In this document: positions 39,969-51,026 of the stretch, in pieces | Layout: each line of letters begins with the position of its first letter | Numbering within the stretch: position 1 is the stretch's first letter | Source: Apostichopus japonicus | Lineage: Eukaryota > Echinodermata > Holothuroidea > Aspidochirotida > Stichopodidae | DNA length: 64,000 nt | Reading direction: 5' to 3' | Assembly: GCF_037975245.1 (NCBI RefSeq) | Contig: NC_092574.1 | Span: 14,841,213-14,905,212 of the forward strand | Notes under the pieces: model-generated | Told to the model about the DNA's origin: nothing | The model's input: the letters and a program-made list of their open reading frames with translations, nothing else | The model's database searches: none | Made by a program: the position numbers and the translations under genes

Positions 39969-41576
39969 ATGTCCACGACTGATATAATTTTATCATCCAG
40001 CATTCCATCAACCTGGACCACCATGAACGAGAGTACGAGCGGGATCCCTCCACCCCGTGAACTAGGCACAGTTACTGTCACTATTTTGTCCGTGATTTCA
40101 GCCATTGCGTCGCTACTTACCTTCCTAGGAAATCTACTAGTGTTAGTGGCGTTCAAACGTGAGCACAGGTTACGGATTGTGAGTAATTACTTCATCTTCA
40201 GTATGGCGATTGCAGATATGACGATCGGGCTGTGTTCCATGCCACTTTATACTTCCTACTATCTCTTGTCATCCTGGCCATTTGGAAGCGTAATATGCGA
40301 CATTTGGCTGTCGCTCGATTTCCTCTGTTGTGCCGCATCGGTTTTGGGTATTTTATTAATCAGTATTGATAGATATCACGTTCTTTCTAACCCAATGACC
40401 TATAGACAAACCATGACTAAGAAGAGAGCCTTGGTGCTAATCACGGTGTCATGGGTAGCTTCCGCCATTTTGTTTTCTGTTCCCATCATAGGTTGGCAAT
40501 ATATCGAAGGCAAGAGGACAGTGAAAGCCGATGCTTGCGAGGTGCAATTTTTCAGCAATCCCCTCTACACCATCCTATCTATAGTTATTATCTATTGGCT
40601 GCCGTTATTAATTATTCTCATTCTATATGCGAAAATCTACAGGTTAACTAGAAAGTTAGTTCGCAGGGAAGCCAAAATAATAGGTCGATTGAGTACGAGG
40701 GAGACAACGTCCAGTCGGGCGTCTCATCAACTCAGACCACGTGACGTAGACGCCCACCGAGAGCCAGATTCAGACGACTGGGATGACGTGGCTCAGAAGA
40801 TGGATGCACCAAACTTAGATTCCAGCTCCTACATTGCACAATGTGAAACCAAATTGCACAATATATTAAAATCGGAAGTGTTAGTTCAAACGAACGGTTG
40901 CCAAAAACAGAACCATCTTAGCCCATCAGCAACCCCGAACAACGATGGGAGCCCTACCGTTCAAAAGCAGCAACGTAAGCAACAAAACTTTGTGGATAAT
41001 TTAGATATAAGACGATCAAAGGTTCATTCTTGTCCCGACACCGAAGAAGATCGTACTACGTATTCTTATCAGTACGACAGGACACCTTCCAGCAACAACA
41101 AAACATTGTACCGTTATTCCAAAGACGGCGGTCCAAGCTTCAGCCGAATCAGCACTGAATCAGACGTGGAATTAGACGGTGAACGGGTCAGGATGACCAG
41201 ACCGAATAGTTGCCAGTCGTTAGCCTCTGAAAAGAAAAGTATCAAGTCAGTACTGAACTTGAAAGAGAATAACCTAGCGAGAACTCTGACGTCGGTGATA
41301 ATAAGTTTGAAGGAAGCGAAAGCGGTGCGTACCTTGAGCGTTTTACTGGGGGCGTTTGTTCTCTGTTGGACGCCGTATAGCGTGCTAATCATTGTCAAGG
41401 CTGCTTGTTCCTCGTGTGTGGGTGATGACTTTTTCTCCTTTTCTTATTATCTTTGCTACATAAACAGTACGTTTAATCCTGTGTGTTACGCAATGTCCAA
41501 TAGAGGATTTCGTATTGCATTTAAAAGAATTTTAACGTGTGGAAAGAAACGCTATGAATGGCGGGATACATTTTGA
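39969..41576 (+). CDS. Muscarinic acetylcholine receptor-like class A GPCR, intronless, 535 aa
   Basis: Seven-helix plasma-membrane receptor, presumably G-protein coupled. Seen: short N-terminus with one glycosylation sequon (N20-E-S); TM1 ~35-62 with GN (N55); TM2 ~71-95 with D83 (2.50); C110-C190 disulfide pair; TM3 with amine-binding D117 (3.32) and DRY 134-136; TM4 W162; TM5 P212; a ~228-residue polar third loop (223-450); TM6 CWTPY with W467 (6.48) and Y470 (6.51); TM7 Y493, C496, Y497 and NPVCY 503-507; helix 8 ending near C524. ECL2 (GWQYIEGKRTV...VQFFSNP) and TM7 (YLCYINSTFNP) are strongly muscarinic. However, the usual muscarinic Y3.33, S3.36, N3.37, T5.42, A5.46 and N6.52 are F118, C121, A122, S204, I208 and S471; C3.36 recalls histamine H3 receptors. 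The start follows an in-frame TAA (39933-39935) and has A at -3; Met19 (40023, ccaccATGa) has a stronger context and is an alternative. Stop TGA 41574-41576. ATTAAA lies at 42171 and the first AATAAA at 43731. Class certain, muscarinic-like clade likely, ligand unknown. Confidence 0.93.
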   Translation: MSTTDIILSSSIPSTWTTMNESTSGIPPPRELGTVTVTILSVISAIASLLTFLGNLLVLVAFKREHRLRIVSNYFIFSMAIADMTIGLCSMPLYTSYYLLSSWPFGSVICDIWLSLDFLCCAASVLGILLISIDRYHVLSNPMTYRQTMTKKRALVLITVSWVASAILFSVPIIGWQYIEGKRTVKADACEVQFFSNPLYTILSIVIIYWLPLLIILILYAKIYRLTRKLVRREAKIIGRLSTRETTSSRASHQLRPRDVDAHREPDSDDWDDVAQKMDAPNLDSSSYIAQCETKLHNILKSEVLVQTNGCQKQNHLSPSATPNNDGSPTVQKQQRKQQNFVDNLDIRRSKVHSCPDTEEDRTTYSYQYDRTPSSNNKTLYRYSKDGGPSFSRISTESDVELDGERVRMTRPNSCQSLASEKKSIKSVLNLKENNLARTLTSVIISLKEAKAVRTLSVLLGAFVLCWTPYSVLIIVKAACSSCVGDDFFSFSYYLCYINSTFNPVCYAMSNRGFRIAFKRILTCGKKRYEWRDTF

Positions 41577-44500
41577 AAAGCACCTCTCCATATATCGACT
41601 CATTATAGAGTTATAGAAATCGAGGCGATGAATTCAAAAGGCAAGGCAAGGAAAAAGATGAGGTGGGAGGTATGTTGCAGCCAATGTTCTTTTCCTTTCT
41701 AATGATCGTCCATAGTTGAGTTTTTTTGTTGTCGACTCTCTCGCTCTATACCTGTTTCGTACTTGGGGAAGGACAATGCTAAAATAATATACCTTGCGCA
41801 TTATGACACAGATGTCGATGCTTCCATTACGTTTCTGTATCGAGAGAAAAATTTACGAGTTATAACAAACGACCGAGGGCAGGTAAAAATATAGTTACAC
41901 ACAATAGATGACACGAAGGCTACTGAAGAATTCTTTTGTACAAGGCCTTCTTTTATGACAAATTATTTGCAATTTGTTATCAGCACGAGCAACCAAGGTA
42001 TAACGCTGCTCATGGACAAAAGCTTGACAATATCAACGGTAGTAAAATTTACAAAAGAGATAGACATGGAGAGAGAGAAACATAATCGATTTACGATGTC
42101 GATAAACTCAAACGGGGCAGGTTGTAAAATGTATTTAATTTGCGTGTATGCCGTGTATAAAAAGTCACACATTAAATGTTATAATGATTTATGAAGGCAC
42201 GTTTTTCAAACCATCTCATTATACATGTTATATTTGTAGAACGTCGTAGATAAATCAGAAATTTGTATCCATCGAATAGCCAATGATCATGACATCTTGT
42301 AATTTTGGGGCATGAACACACAAAAAAAAAACAGGTTTCTTTAGTTTAATTGGATATTTTCCGGAAAAGGTTTGACCAAATCTACAAATCATTCCTGAAA
42401 ATATCACTATGATAAATCAAAAGCTTAGAGAAAATTTCATAATTTTTCGTTTCGTATTGAAATTTTACCGGACACGTTTTCTAAATAATGATTAGTTATT
42501 TCGGTTCCTGATAACTTTCACCAGCTGAAATTGATAAATAGATTAAAACACAAAAGACACTGTGAAAACCGAAAAGTGTTATGAAATTCATCAAACAGAT
42601 ATTAGTTATTACAGCCTAGCATTTCCAACCAGTTTGACCTGCAATATTCCTGTATTGTTGTCATTCTGCCAAAGCCTTTCCGTTATGTACCTATAGCATG
42701 TTGATGACAAAATGATGCATGTACCGCATTTTGATTATTTGATTTTATCGTCAATTAAACCATTAGAAGGTAACTGTACTTTGAAAATATGAGATAAATC
42801 AGACCTAAATGATATGAACAAAGATAGTTATACATTATTAAAAATTTGATATACGTTTTTCTTGTATACAATTACTACAGTGTCCATATATTGTTTACTG
42901 CACGCATTATACCAATATCCTCAGATGCAATATTTTGTGTTACAGTTTCGTTAACAAAATTTGATGTTCGTTCTAGCTCTTGAAAAGAAAAAGGCAAAAC
43001 CGTACCTTCATTCTTATGACGAAAATGTGTGTCTACATCAGATGTAGGACATATGTGTGACATTGTATTGTTTATTTGACTTTATTCTTTACGGTTCTTT
43101 AAGTTCTCTATCTTATACCAGATATCAAAATATTTGAGAATCGAAGCTATTTCCATAGAGTCAAAGTTAGACGTATATTACATTATAGGTGTCTGCCTGT
43201 TTGTAAATGTAATTATCAAGAAGTACATCGCCAACGGTATATGCTCCTTACTAATTTCTCGCAATTTGGGCAGACAGCAACGTATTAATTGTACGGTATC
43301 TTTTAAGGAACGACGTATAATCAAGCCTTTACATTCAATATTAAAAATTGTTTAATTGAGCTATATTAAGAAAATTCACAAAATCTCGTTTGATGTCGAC
43401 CCCTTTTCCCGTGTCATTTATAAAACATATTTGCTTTGGTTTAGGAGGCTCATGATGAAAGATGTCACTATATAGGTTTCAGAAAGATTTCAGGACAATT
43501 ATTGACCAATCTTTATCGGACAATATAAATTCACTTTCTTATGCAGGTAAAATTGCTTAGATCTAACTGTCCTTTATTTTGACAACAATTTGATGAATGT
43601 CTTCCCCCGTTTGATCGATTTTGCTCATTCATTCATATTCTTAATGTTAATTGTATTGGCGTCAAAGGTATTATCCTTTGTAAAGTCTTTTTTTTTTGCA
43701 TAAAAGAAACATCTTTCCCCAAAGCTACAAAATAAAATTGAAGTGTATGCCTCATACAATAATATTACACATCGAATTTATATTCGATGAAGGAAGTTTC
43801 TTTGTTACCTATATATCAACCTTTTTCTTTTTCCAGAATATGGGGGAGGGAGGGGGGGTGATGGTGGAGGTTGGGCATCTGTGTGTGGAAGGAGCCTTGT
43901 CACATTTCATCCCCTTTTAACTATATTTAACTATGGCTATAGTTGATAATTTTAGTAAATTGTACACCCTATCCGATACCCTGTTTAGATGACAGACAAA
44001 TAAACCACAACTAAAAAGACCCCCCCCCTTGTTAGGTTCTTAAAAAAAATAAAGCAAAAAAGAAAGAAGGAAAGAGAAACAGATATGTTTTCGGATGGGA
44101 ACATATGTATATTTTGGTATTGTTGTGCATTTTAAAACAATTGTTTGTATTGTCAGACACATTTCTACCGTGCTATTTGTGTAATTAGTAATATACTGGC
44201 ACAATTCAATGATTTTCCTGTGGTATAATTAGTACTGTGATTGAAGTTAATGTGTTAATTCATATCAAATTATATTAGCAACGTCAAAAGTTTTTATGTC
44301 GCGCTTCCATTCAGATGTTTTATTATTTAATCATATTATTTGAGTTACATTTGCTTAAATTCATGCTCACAACAAAGAGATATTTATTATGTGTTTATGC
44401 TACCTTTTAGAATGTTGTATTTGGTTTAACAAGGAAAATGTCGATTTTGCTGAGAGAAAAAGACTTTGTTCATAGTCTATTTAACTAAACCCTGACCCTC

Positions 44501-45120
44501 CTGACAAATATTAAATATCAAAATCTTTTGTCAGAATGAAGTAATAGGTCTACAAATAAAGCATAGAATTATTCAAAATCAAAATGAGGTGTTACTAATC
44601 CGATAGACATTGTTATCTTTGGTGTACATATAATACACAATATCTTGTAAATTTGTAAGGTATATATAACAATGGTTTGCTTTTGTTATGGTATTTTTGT
44701 ATAATGCGGGAGAAAGAATGGTGTAGATTAAGGTGCTGAATTGGAAATGTATTATCCTTACTGAATGGACAGAAACGAAATAAAGGGACACAAAAAAGAA
44801 CGGATAACGTAGGATTATATGCGTTATACCTTTGTTACATAGAAAAACTGTCATGGAGTTGTTTTTTGTTATTGTTGTTGTTGTATTTATTGTTTGTAGT
44901 TTACGTTGACTCACAACCTACCAAGCTAATTATTTTTGATTTGATTTTTTTGATTTTCCACAGATAATAAATAATACATGTGGAGGGAAGTCCTCTAAAA
45001 AGCCAATTCAGGCTTAAAATGGTAAAGGACTCCCAAGAAAGAAAGAAAGCAATACATATATACATACAACAATACAAATATACATACAACATAAATACAT
45101 AAAAAATACATATATAAATA
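41577..45120. other. GPCR 3' flank and non-coding stretch
   Basis: The 3' UTR end is unknown: ATTAAA at 42171-42176 is the nearest candidate signal and AATAAA at 43731-43736 the first canonical one. A G-rich block lies at 43842-43862. No further gene seen. Confidence 0.5.
43842..43862 (+). other. G-quadruplex-forming motif
   Basis: GGGGGAGGGAGGGGGGG-type run on the + strand, able to supply four G3 tracts. Confidence 0.55.
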
Positions 45121-45260
45121 TTTTTTTCGCTCTCGGCCGCTAAACTTGTATTCGCGTGCGCAAACTATCGGTCGGGGCTAGTCCGCGCGGAGCAACAGTG
45201 GATCGCAGATAATGTTTGATAGGTTTGGGGTTTTTCCCCCTATCTTCAGACGTCAGAAAT
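45121..45260. other. Small GC/CpG-rich island with hairpin
   Basis: Locally CpG-rich sequence (45125-45205). At 45218-45244 GATAGG...GGGG, T5, CCCC...CCTATC forms an imperfect hairpin with a three-base bulge. No ORF spans it. It may be an old mobile-element fragment or a regulatory island. Confidence 0.4.
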
Positions 45261-46999
45261 ATTATCTACACATTTAGAAGCTTGCCGACGTAGATCAAAT
45301 AATTTATATTTGCTTTTAAAATGAATGCCATATTTCAAGCAAGTTATTATACCATTTCTGAACTGCGATACATACATATTGTGCTGGTACATATATGCAC
45401 ACATGGTCATTTTATTACATTAATTGCTGATGACGTGTGTCTGATGTTTAGTTTGCAGTAGTATTTAATACAAAGTAATCATCACTTACACTGAAAGGGT
45501 TTAAACTAACTTTATTAGAGCGTCCGGGATGTGTGTTCCCTCACATCAAAGGGTGACTACATTTCTTTTGAGCGATACAATTGGTGAGTGAATTTTCTTC
45601 CCTGTTAACATGCAGGTAAATTTTGCAAGAAATTCTGGAGTAAAAATTTATCATTGTGGGCATTTTCAAAACTTGAATGCTCAATTTTTTAATCAAGTTG
45701 TAAGATGATCGAAAATGAAATCACTTCGGTAATAAAGTTTATCATGTGACTGCTGTTTAAGTATATAGTATTAGGTATAACATGACATAAATAACCGAAG
45801 CCGAAATGTTCCAGCAACGTAGGAAAGCAAACACAAATTTATCAAAATTACAGTAAAGTGGCATATATATTTCTTTTTGATTTATATTTAAGCTAAAATA
45901 TTGATGTAAGCCATTTTTTCTCTCTCAAATGTATAAAAGAAAACCAATGGCAAGTTACATTTATTTAGCGATTTATTTTTTCATTTTTTTCGATACTTTT
46001 TTAAATGAACATTTAGTAACTGTACGTTTTAGATTACGCCTTACAACGTTTGCTAACTTAGCACTTCTTATATGAGATTAGCAAACTGTATGTATTGCAA
46101 TTATAGAGAATGTTTAATTAATTGCTAAATAAGTAAAAGGGATAACAAGGAGTACTCATAAGGAGTTTCATAACCAGTGTAGTTGTCAAGATAATTAGAT
46201 GCTCTACTTTTGAACATTTTGTGTGTTTTTTCTTTTGGAACATTTATTTCAACCAAAGGCATTAATATCACACTCGTCCATTTTTTCTGCCAATGCCTCT
46301 TGGTTTGACATGTGGAGATTTAAGCGATTACCATATTAAAACATTCTGGACTATACCTATATATATAGAGATTGAGATCTGAACCTGTAGCAAAAATCAA
46401 TAGACGATGCGCTGCTTGAAGTCTGAGACAAAGATGATGAAATACACAAGCACATATAGAGCTTCCTATGTAGCGTAAGTATTATGGCTATGTCATACGA
46501 CAGTATAATGTACGTTACAACATACAACATTAATGAATTGCTGTGTGTCACAAATGATAGGGTTTTATTTCTTCTCTGACGTATAGTGATTGCAAACAAA
46601 TTATTAAGGGTGAAACAATTAGAAGCAACTCTCTATTTAAAACCAGCAACTTTTGCAGACTTTTGTAAAGTAAACACATGTGAGACATATACTGCCAAAC
46701 TGACATTGTTATGGCATCATAATGCTGCATAGATTATTCAGCATAATTATATTAAAACGAATCTATACGAGAAGACGTTCAATGTTTTTAAGTAACAATT
46801 CCCCGAGGAGAAGGGATTAGGTTTTTTATGGTGGGGGGGGGGGTGTGTCACAATTCAGGTCACGTTTAAGATATTTCAGTGAGAAATTTATACATTCATT
46901 GTGCAAATTAATGGTATTTCCGGGCACGCGGCCAGTGTCCATTCTGGGAATGTAAAAGGGAAACTTATCTGTGGATTATGATATCATTTCATCCTTTCA
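45261..46999. other. Non-coding stretch
   Basis: No gene. G11 run at 46833-46843. Confidence 0.5.
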
Positions 47000-47135
47000 C
47001 TCATGCATCCTCCCTCCATTAATTCATCCGTCCAATCCTGTCCTCCATCCACATGTCCACCCACCCATGCGCCCACCCAATCTCCCACTCATCCAACCAT
47101 GTTCCCATCCATCCATCCCTCCCTCTATATCCTCC
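47000..47135 (+). repeat. Degenerate CCAT/CCAC microsatellite
   Basis: C-rich tetranucleotide-like tract (catcc, cacccaccc, atccatccatccc). P/H/S-rich frames across it are artefacts. Confidence 0.8.
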
Positions 47136-48504
47136 ATATGACATGTATAAAAGAGATGTTAAGTCAAAATGTCATAGACATCGAGTAATTCGATCGGAGC
47201 GTAAATATCGAACTTTGTTGTCTGTTAAGTTACCATCTGAGTGTTGAAAATCGTACAGTAACTATGATATACATTGCGTACTTTATTACACGTTGATTAC
47301 ATCTATACCAATACTAGGCAAGTCAAGGTTACACGTATACGTCTAGCATATATATGGCCTATATGCATTATCTTCTCAAAGCAATCAAATAAATAACTAA
47401 CGTCGAGGAAACAATTTCTTTCTATTCATCGGTGAATTTTTCTTTTATTGTTATGAGACAGTCATCGATATTCTTTGTTGAAAATGTTATTAGTCAGAAT
47501 AAAATATATATATATAATAACAAAACAAGAGAATGAAATAAACTAAACTAAATTTACTTCTGTAATGAAAACACGATTTATTTGAAATAGTAATTATCTA
47601 AGTAATGCGTCATAGACTATATCAGCTAGTGTTATATTCTTTGGTATGTTTTTAATCTACGTTTCATTGAATATTTCTGAATCAAATAAATAATATTTCA
47701 GAATGTATACATGGGCTGCATTAAAAATAATTATTTTATAGGAAGTAAATTTGATCAGAAAGCAAACAGGACACAAAGAATCATGGATGCTCTCTAACTT
47801 GTTGTTTGATATTTTACATAATAAACCTGATTGGTTGGAATGACTCAACATCTATATATGCTTCAAGTGTTTAATATTGAATGGTATACACTCAATTAAC
47901 GTCTATAGTGAGGTTACGTGCTTGCTTTGGGCTACGGTGAGTTGGCCGAGGGGGTTGGGCGATAGCAAAGTGGGAACTGCTCTCTCCCTGGAAATGACTC
48001 TTTTGTTTGCAAACTATATATGCCTGTCTCTAAACGTATATGTTACCTAAGCTATATCGATGTACACTGATGTAATCTCAGCTGAATCTGAAGTGATTTA
48101 ACGGAGTATATATTAGTCTGTATATGCAGTTCATTTTGAGGTTAGAAAATTGTCTAAAGAATGTCCTTCTAGTGATTGTGGGAGTGTATTCTTCGTTAAA
48201 GGAACTGAGAGTGAGCGATTAATTTGGATACATAACTCAAAGAATATATGTTAAAACTGTCACAGATATAACTCATAAATAGCCAAATGGGTATGTCTCA
48301 TCACTTTGCTACATTGAATGTACCACCGAAAGTGACTCGCATATAATTCAAGCAAACCCATTACCAATGGCTCATATATATGTGTAGTAAAATCAATGTA
48401 CTAGAACATGCTGACTCTATACTGGTAGTATGAATACACGTTAATTACATAACATGTAATAATATTTCACCATATTAGTGCGTATAGTACATTTGCAATA
48501 TAGA
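47136..48504. other. Non-coding stretch
   Basis: No gene. 47940-47985 has an A-box-like 'tggccgagggggttgggcg' resembling the 5' half of tRNA-Leu/Ser, but no B-box. Confidence 0.45.
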
Positions 48505-48585
48505 ATATATATATATATATTTACATATATATATATATTTACATATATATATATATTTACATATATATATATTTACATATATAGT
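48505..48585. repeat. 18-bp minisatellite of AT plus TTTAC
   Basis: Four units of (AT)n broken by ttt-ac at ~18-bp spacing, the last slightly shorter. Confidence 0.93.
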
Positions 48586-48889
48586 TTAATAAATAAATAA
48601 AGCATACTCACTCGTCGATAAAGAGCAAGAGTTATCGTTGTAGACAATGCTTCTAACACTCTCTCTGTGATAATGAAGAAGCTATAATGAGCTGACTTGT
48701 ATGCATAATAGCACGCACACTGACTTTTGACAATGAAGTATGATAATAATGCATATTATTGTCTGATTTATGAACAAGAACGAACGAACGAACGTATGCA
48801 TGCATGCATAATAATACTCATATTAAACTTGTGAATTATGCATTATGGTAATCTTGCTATATTGTGATATATGCATTTAATAATATAAA

Positions 48890-49270
48890 ATCAAAACCCC
48901 GGCTCTGGCTATAATCACAATAAACGCGTATCTGACGCTATCATCTAGTAGTGTCGTTTGCAGTTTATTCAACTGCATGAAATATATGCAATAATAGCAT
49001 AAAACCGAACGATCGAGCGTCATAGCAGTCCTATATAATTGTGGTGGATACAATAATAGCATAAAAGCAAACCGCCTTTTAGCTATATCACGATAAACCA
49101 TATATTTGCAGCTATCAGCTGTTGGTGCTATAATGGCATCGTTGCTAACTTATGATAGACTCTTGCAGCAGCAAGAGCATTATTGAACCGCCGCCTCTGG
49201 TAGATGCACTAACAACTAATATACCTCCTCAGCTGTCACGGGGGCGTGTATACTATTATGCAGTTGATCA
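48890..49270. repeat. Diverged tandem duplication, ~175 bp unit
   Basis: 'ggctataatcacaataaac' plus 'gctatcatctagtagtg' near 48910 recurs as 'agctatatcacgataaac' plus 'gctatcagctgttggtg' near 49079. 'ataatagcataaaa' also occurs twice (48991 and 49053). Divergence is considerable and unit borders are approximate. Confidence 0.5.
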
Positions 49271-50940
49271 CATCGCTGCTTGCCATTATAGATGCATTCT
49301 TCGTTAGTAACTTGTAGTATGAACTATAGCAATAACTTTTCTCTAATGGATATCGAGCCATTACAAGAGAGTGTTTCCTTTTTTTCGTTCGGCAAGTTCC
49401 CCTCTTCGATAGCTGAGTCTAGATTGCCAAAGAGTGTCGTAAATTATCACGTTTTACGTCCTCTCATCACCTCTATACGAACATTCAAACACCGTAAATT
49501 TTAATAGGTATACCACGTGACTTGCTATCACAGAAACAGAATATTTCATTCTCGTGTGTTTTTCTCTTTTTCGCGTTTTGTCTTCTTTGATATATTCCTA
49601 CCAAATGAAGGGGGGTGGTGGGGGGGGGACATAAGTTATTTTTCTTACTCTCTCTCTTGACATCACTTGATGATCGAAAACGGTCAAATAGGTTGTTTTA
49701 ATAACAGTTCTTGGTGCATATTACCAGTTGTTTACGTAAAGAAACCATTGTAAAGACAGTACAACGCTTTTTTCCACTTCCAGTGAAAGTCTTCTATTCT
49801 TTTAATAGCTTTTAAAGTCTTGCTACTGAAAGGTCACCTTTTGAATTCCATCTTTCTTTTGTGCAAATTTAAAGTAAAATGAATGAGCAGATAGAGAGAA
49901 AACAGGATGCGGTAATGTATATGAAAAGCCTTATTTTTGTATATATATATTTTTTGAGTCAAATAGTTAACCAACTTGAAGCTTTATTTAGTGAAAGGAA
50001 TATAAGTGCATATTAATCCAAAAGGGCAAGGTGATAACCAAAGACGAGAATGTGCGCCTTAATTCGACATAAGCTTCTTTAAGCATGATCTTGCTATGTT
50101 GATTGTACAACACAAGTAAAATGAACCTCTTTACGGGTTACCAGTTTATGTATCAAAACACCCCGGAAATGAATTGAAAGTTACGCGACGCGGACTGTTA
50201 GTTATTAAGTATGCAGTGCTCCACTAGATTGCTAATACGCTGCAAGGAACGCCGATTGCCCGAAAAAATAGAACTTTGACAGGACTTGGACGAGACCTGA
50301 CAGCATTTTACAGATTGAACAAAATTAGCGTTTGAGGGATGCGTGGGGAGAATAAAGCCCTAACCAAAGTTTACAACCATGGACTTTGATGACCTAAATT
50401 GATAGATTTCCTTAAAAGCAAAAAAGAAGAAGAAGAAGAAGATAAAAGCAAAGGCACCTCAAACGGTCACAATCACGGACGTTTTTTTTTTTTAAAGTAA
50501 TTAACGTCTAAGTCAAAATTGGGACTAGCTGTTAGGTAAAAGAAGTTTAAAACGTTCGTACAAAATCGTCACGTTGTTAATAAATGAACACATTTGAAGC
50601 TAAAACCCTATACGTTTCTTCTGTGGTTTAACACCTCTCTCTCTCTCTGTCGCTGTAATGAAGGGTTGTTTCCGTGACTTATAAATACACGATCTTACAC
50701 ATGTGCTTACTCGGGACATAATGTGTGTTGTATAGTTGTTGACATCTGTTCATTTTGATTGCGTTGCTGCGGGAGTTAAAGTCTGTATTATAAACATGGA
50801 TTAATAATAGTAATCGCAGTTAACGAACATTTAAGGTTTCATGTTAGTGCCTTTTATATTCAGTGGTTCATTCAATGATATGACGGAAGTAATTTCTATA
50901 CGGTTGAGATATTATTATCCTCGAACATGAGCCTATCAAG
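49271..50940. other. Non-coding stretch
   Basis: No gene. A G9 run (49620) and a short (GAA)n at 50424-50441. Confidence 0.5.
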
Positions 50941-50964
50941 GAACACCTTTAATACCTTTAAAAC

Positions 50965-50986
50965 ATACATACATACATACACACAC

Positions 50987-51019
<33 letters not shown>

Positions 51020-51026
51020 TATATAC
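50965..51026. repeat. (CATA)n-(CA)n-(AT)n compound microsatellite
   Basis: Tandem cata units pass into caca and then AT repeats with one gtat break. Confidence 0.93.

Noticed and set aside
39881-40156. 91-codon minus-strand frame overlapping the GPCR start, and other antisense frames across 39.9-41.4 kb
   Set aside because: Shadows of the receptor coding frame; no recognisable domain and no independent evidence.
47945-47990. tRNA-Leu/Ser-like 5' half (tggccgagggggttgggcg)
   Set aside because: No B-box or acceptor-stem partner downstream; at most a fragment.
48505-48585. Regularly spaced repeats considered as a CRISPR-like array
   Set aside because: Units are contiguous AT-rich minisatellite copies with no unique spacers, in an animal-type genome without cas genes.
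50424-50441. (GAA)n tracts here and near 60.93 kb as functional repeats
   Set aside because: Short common microsatellites with no associated gene.
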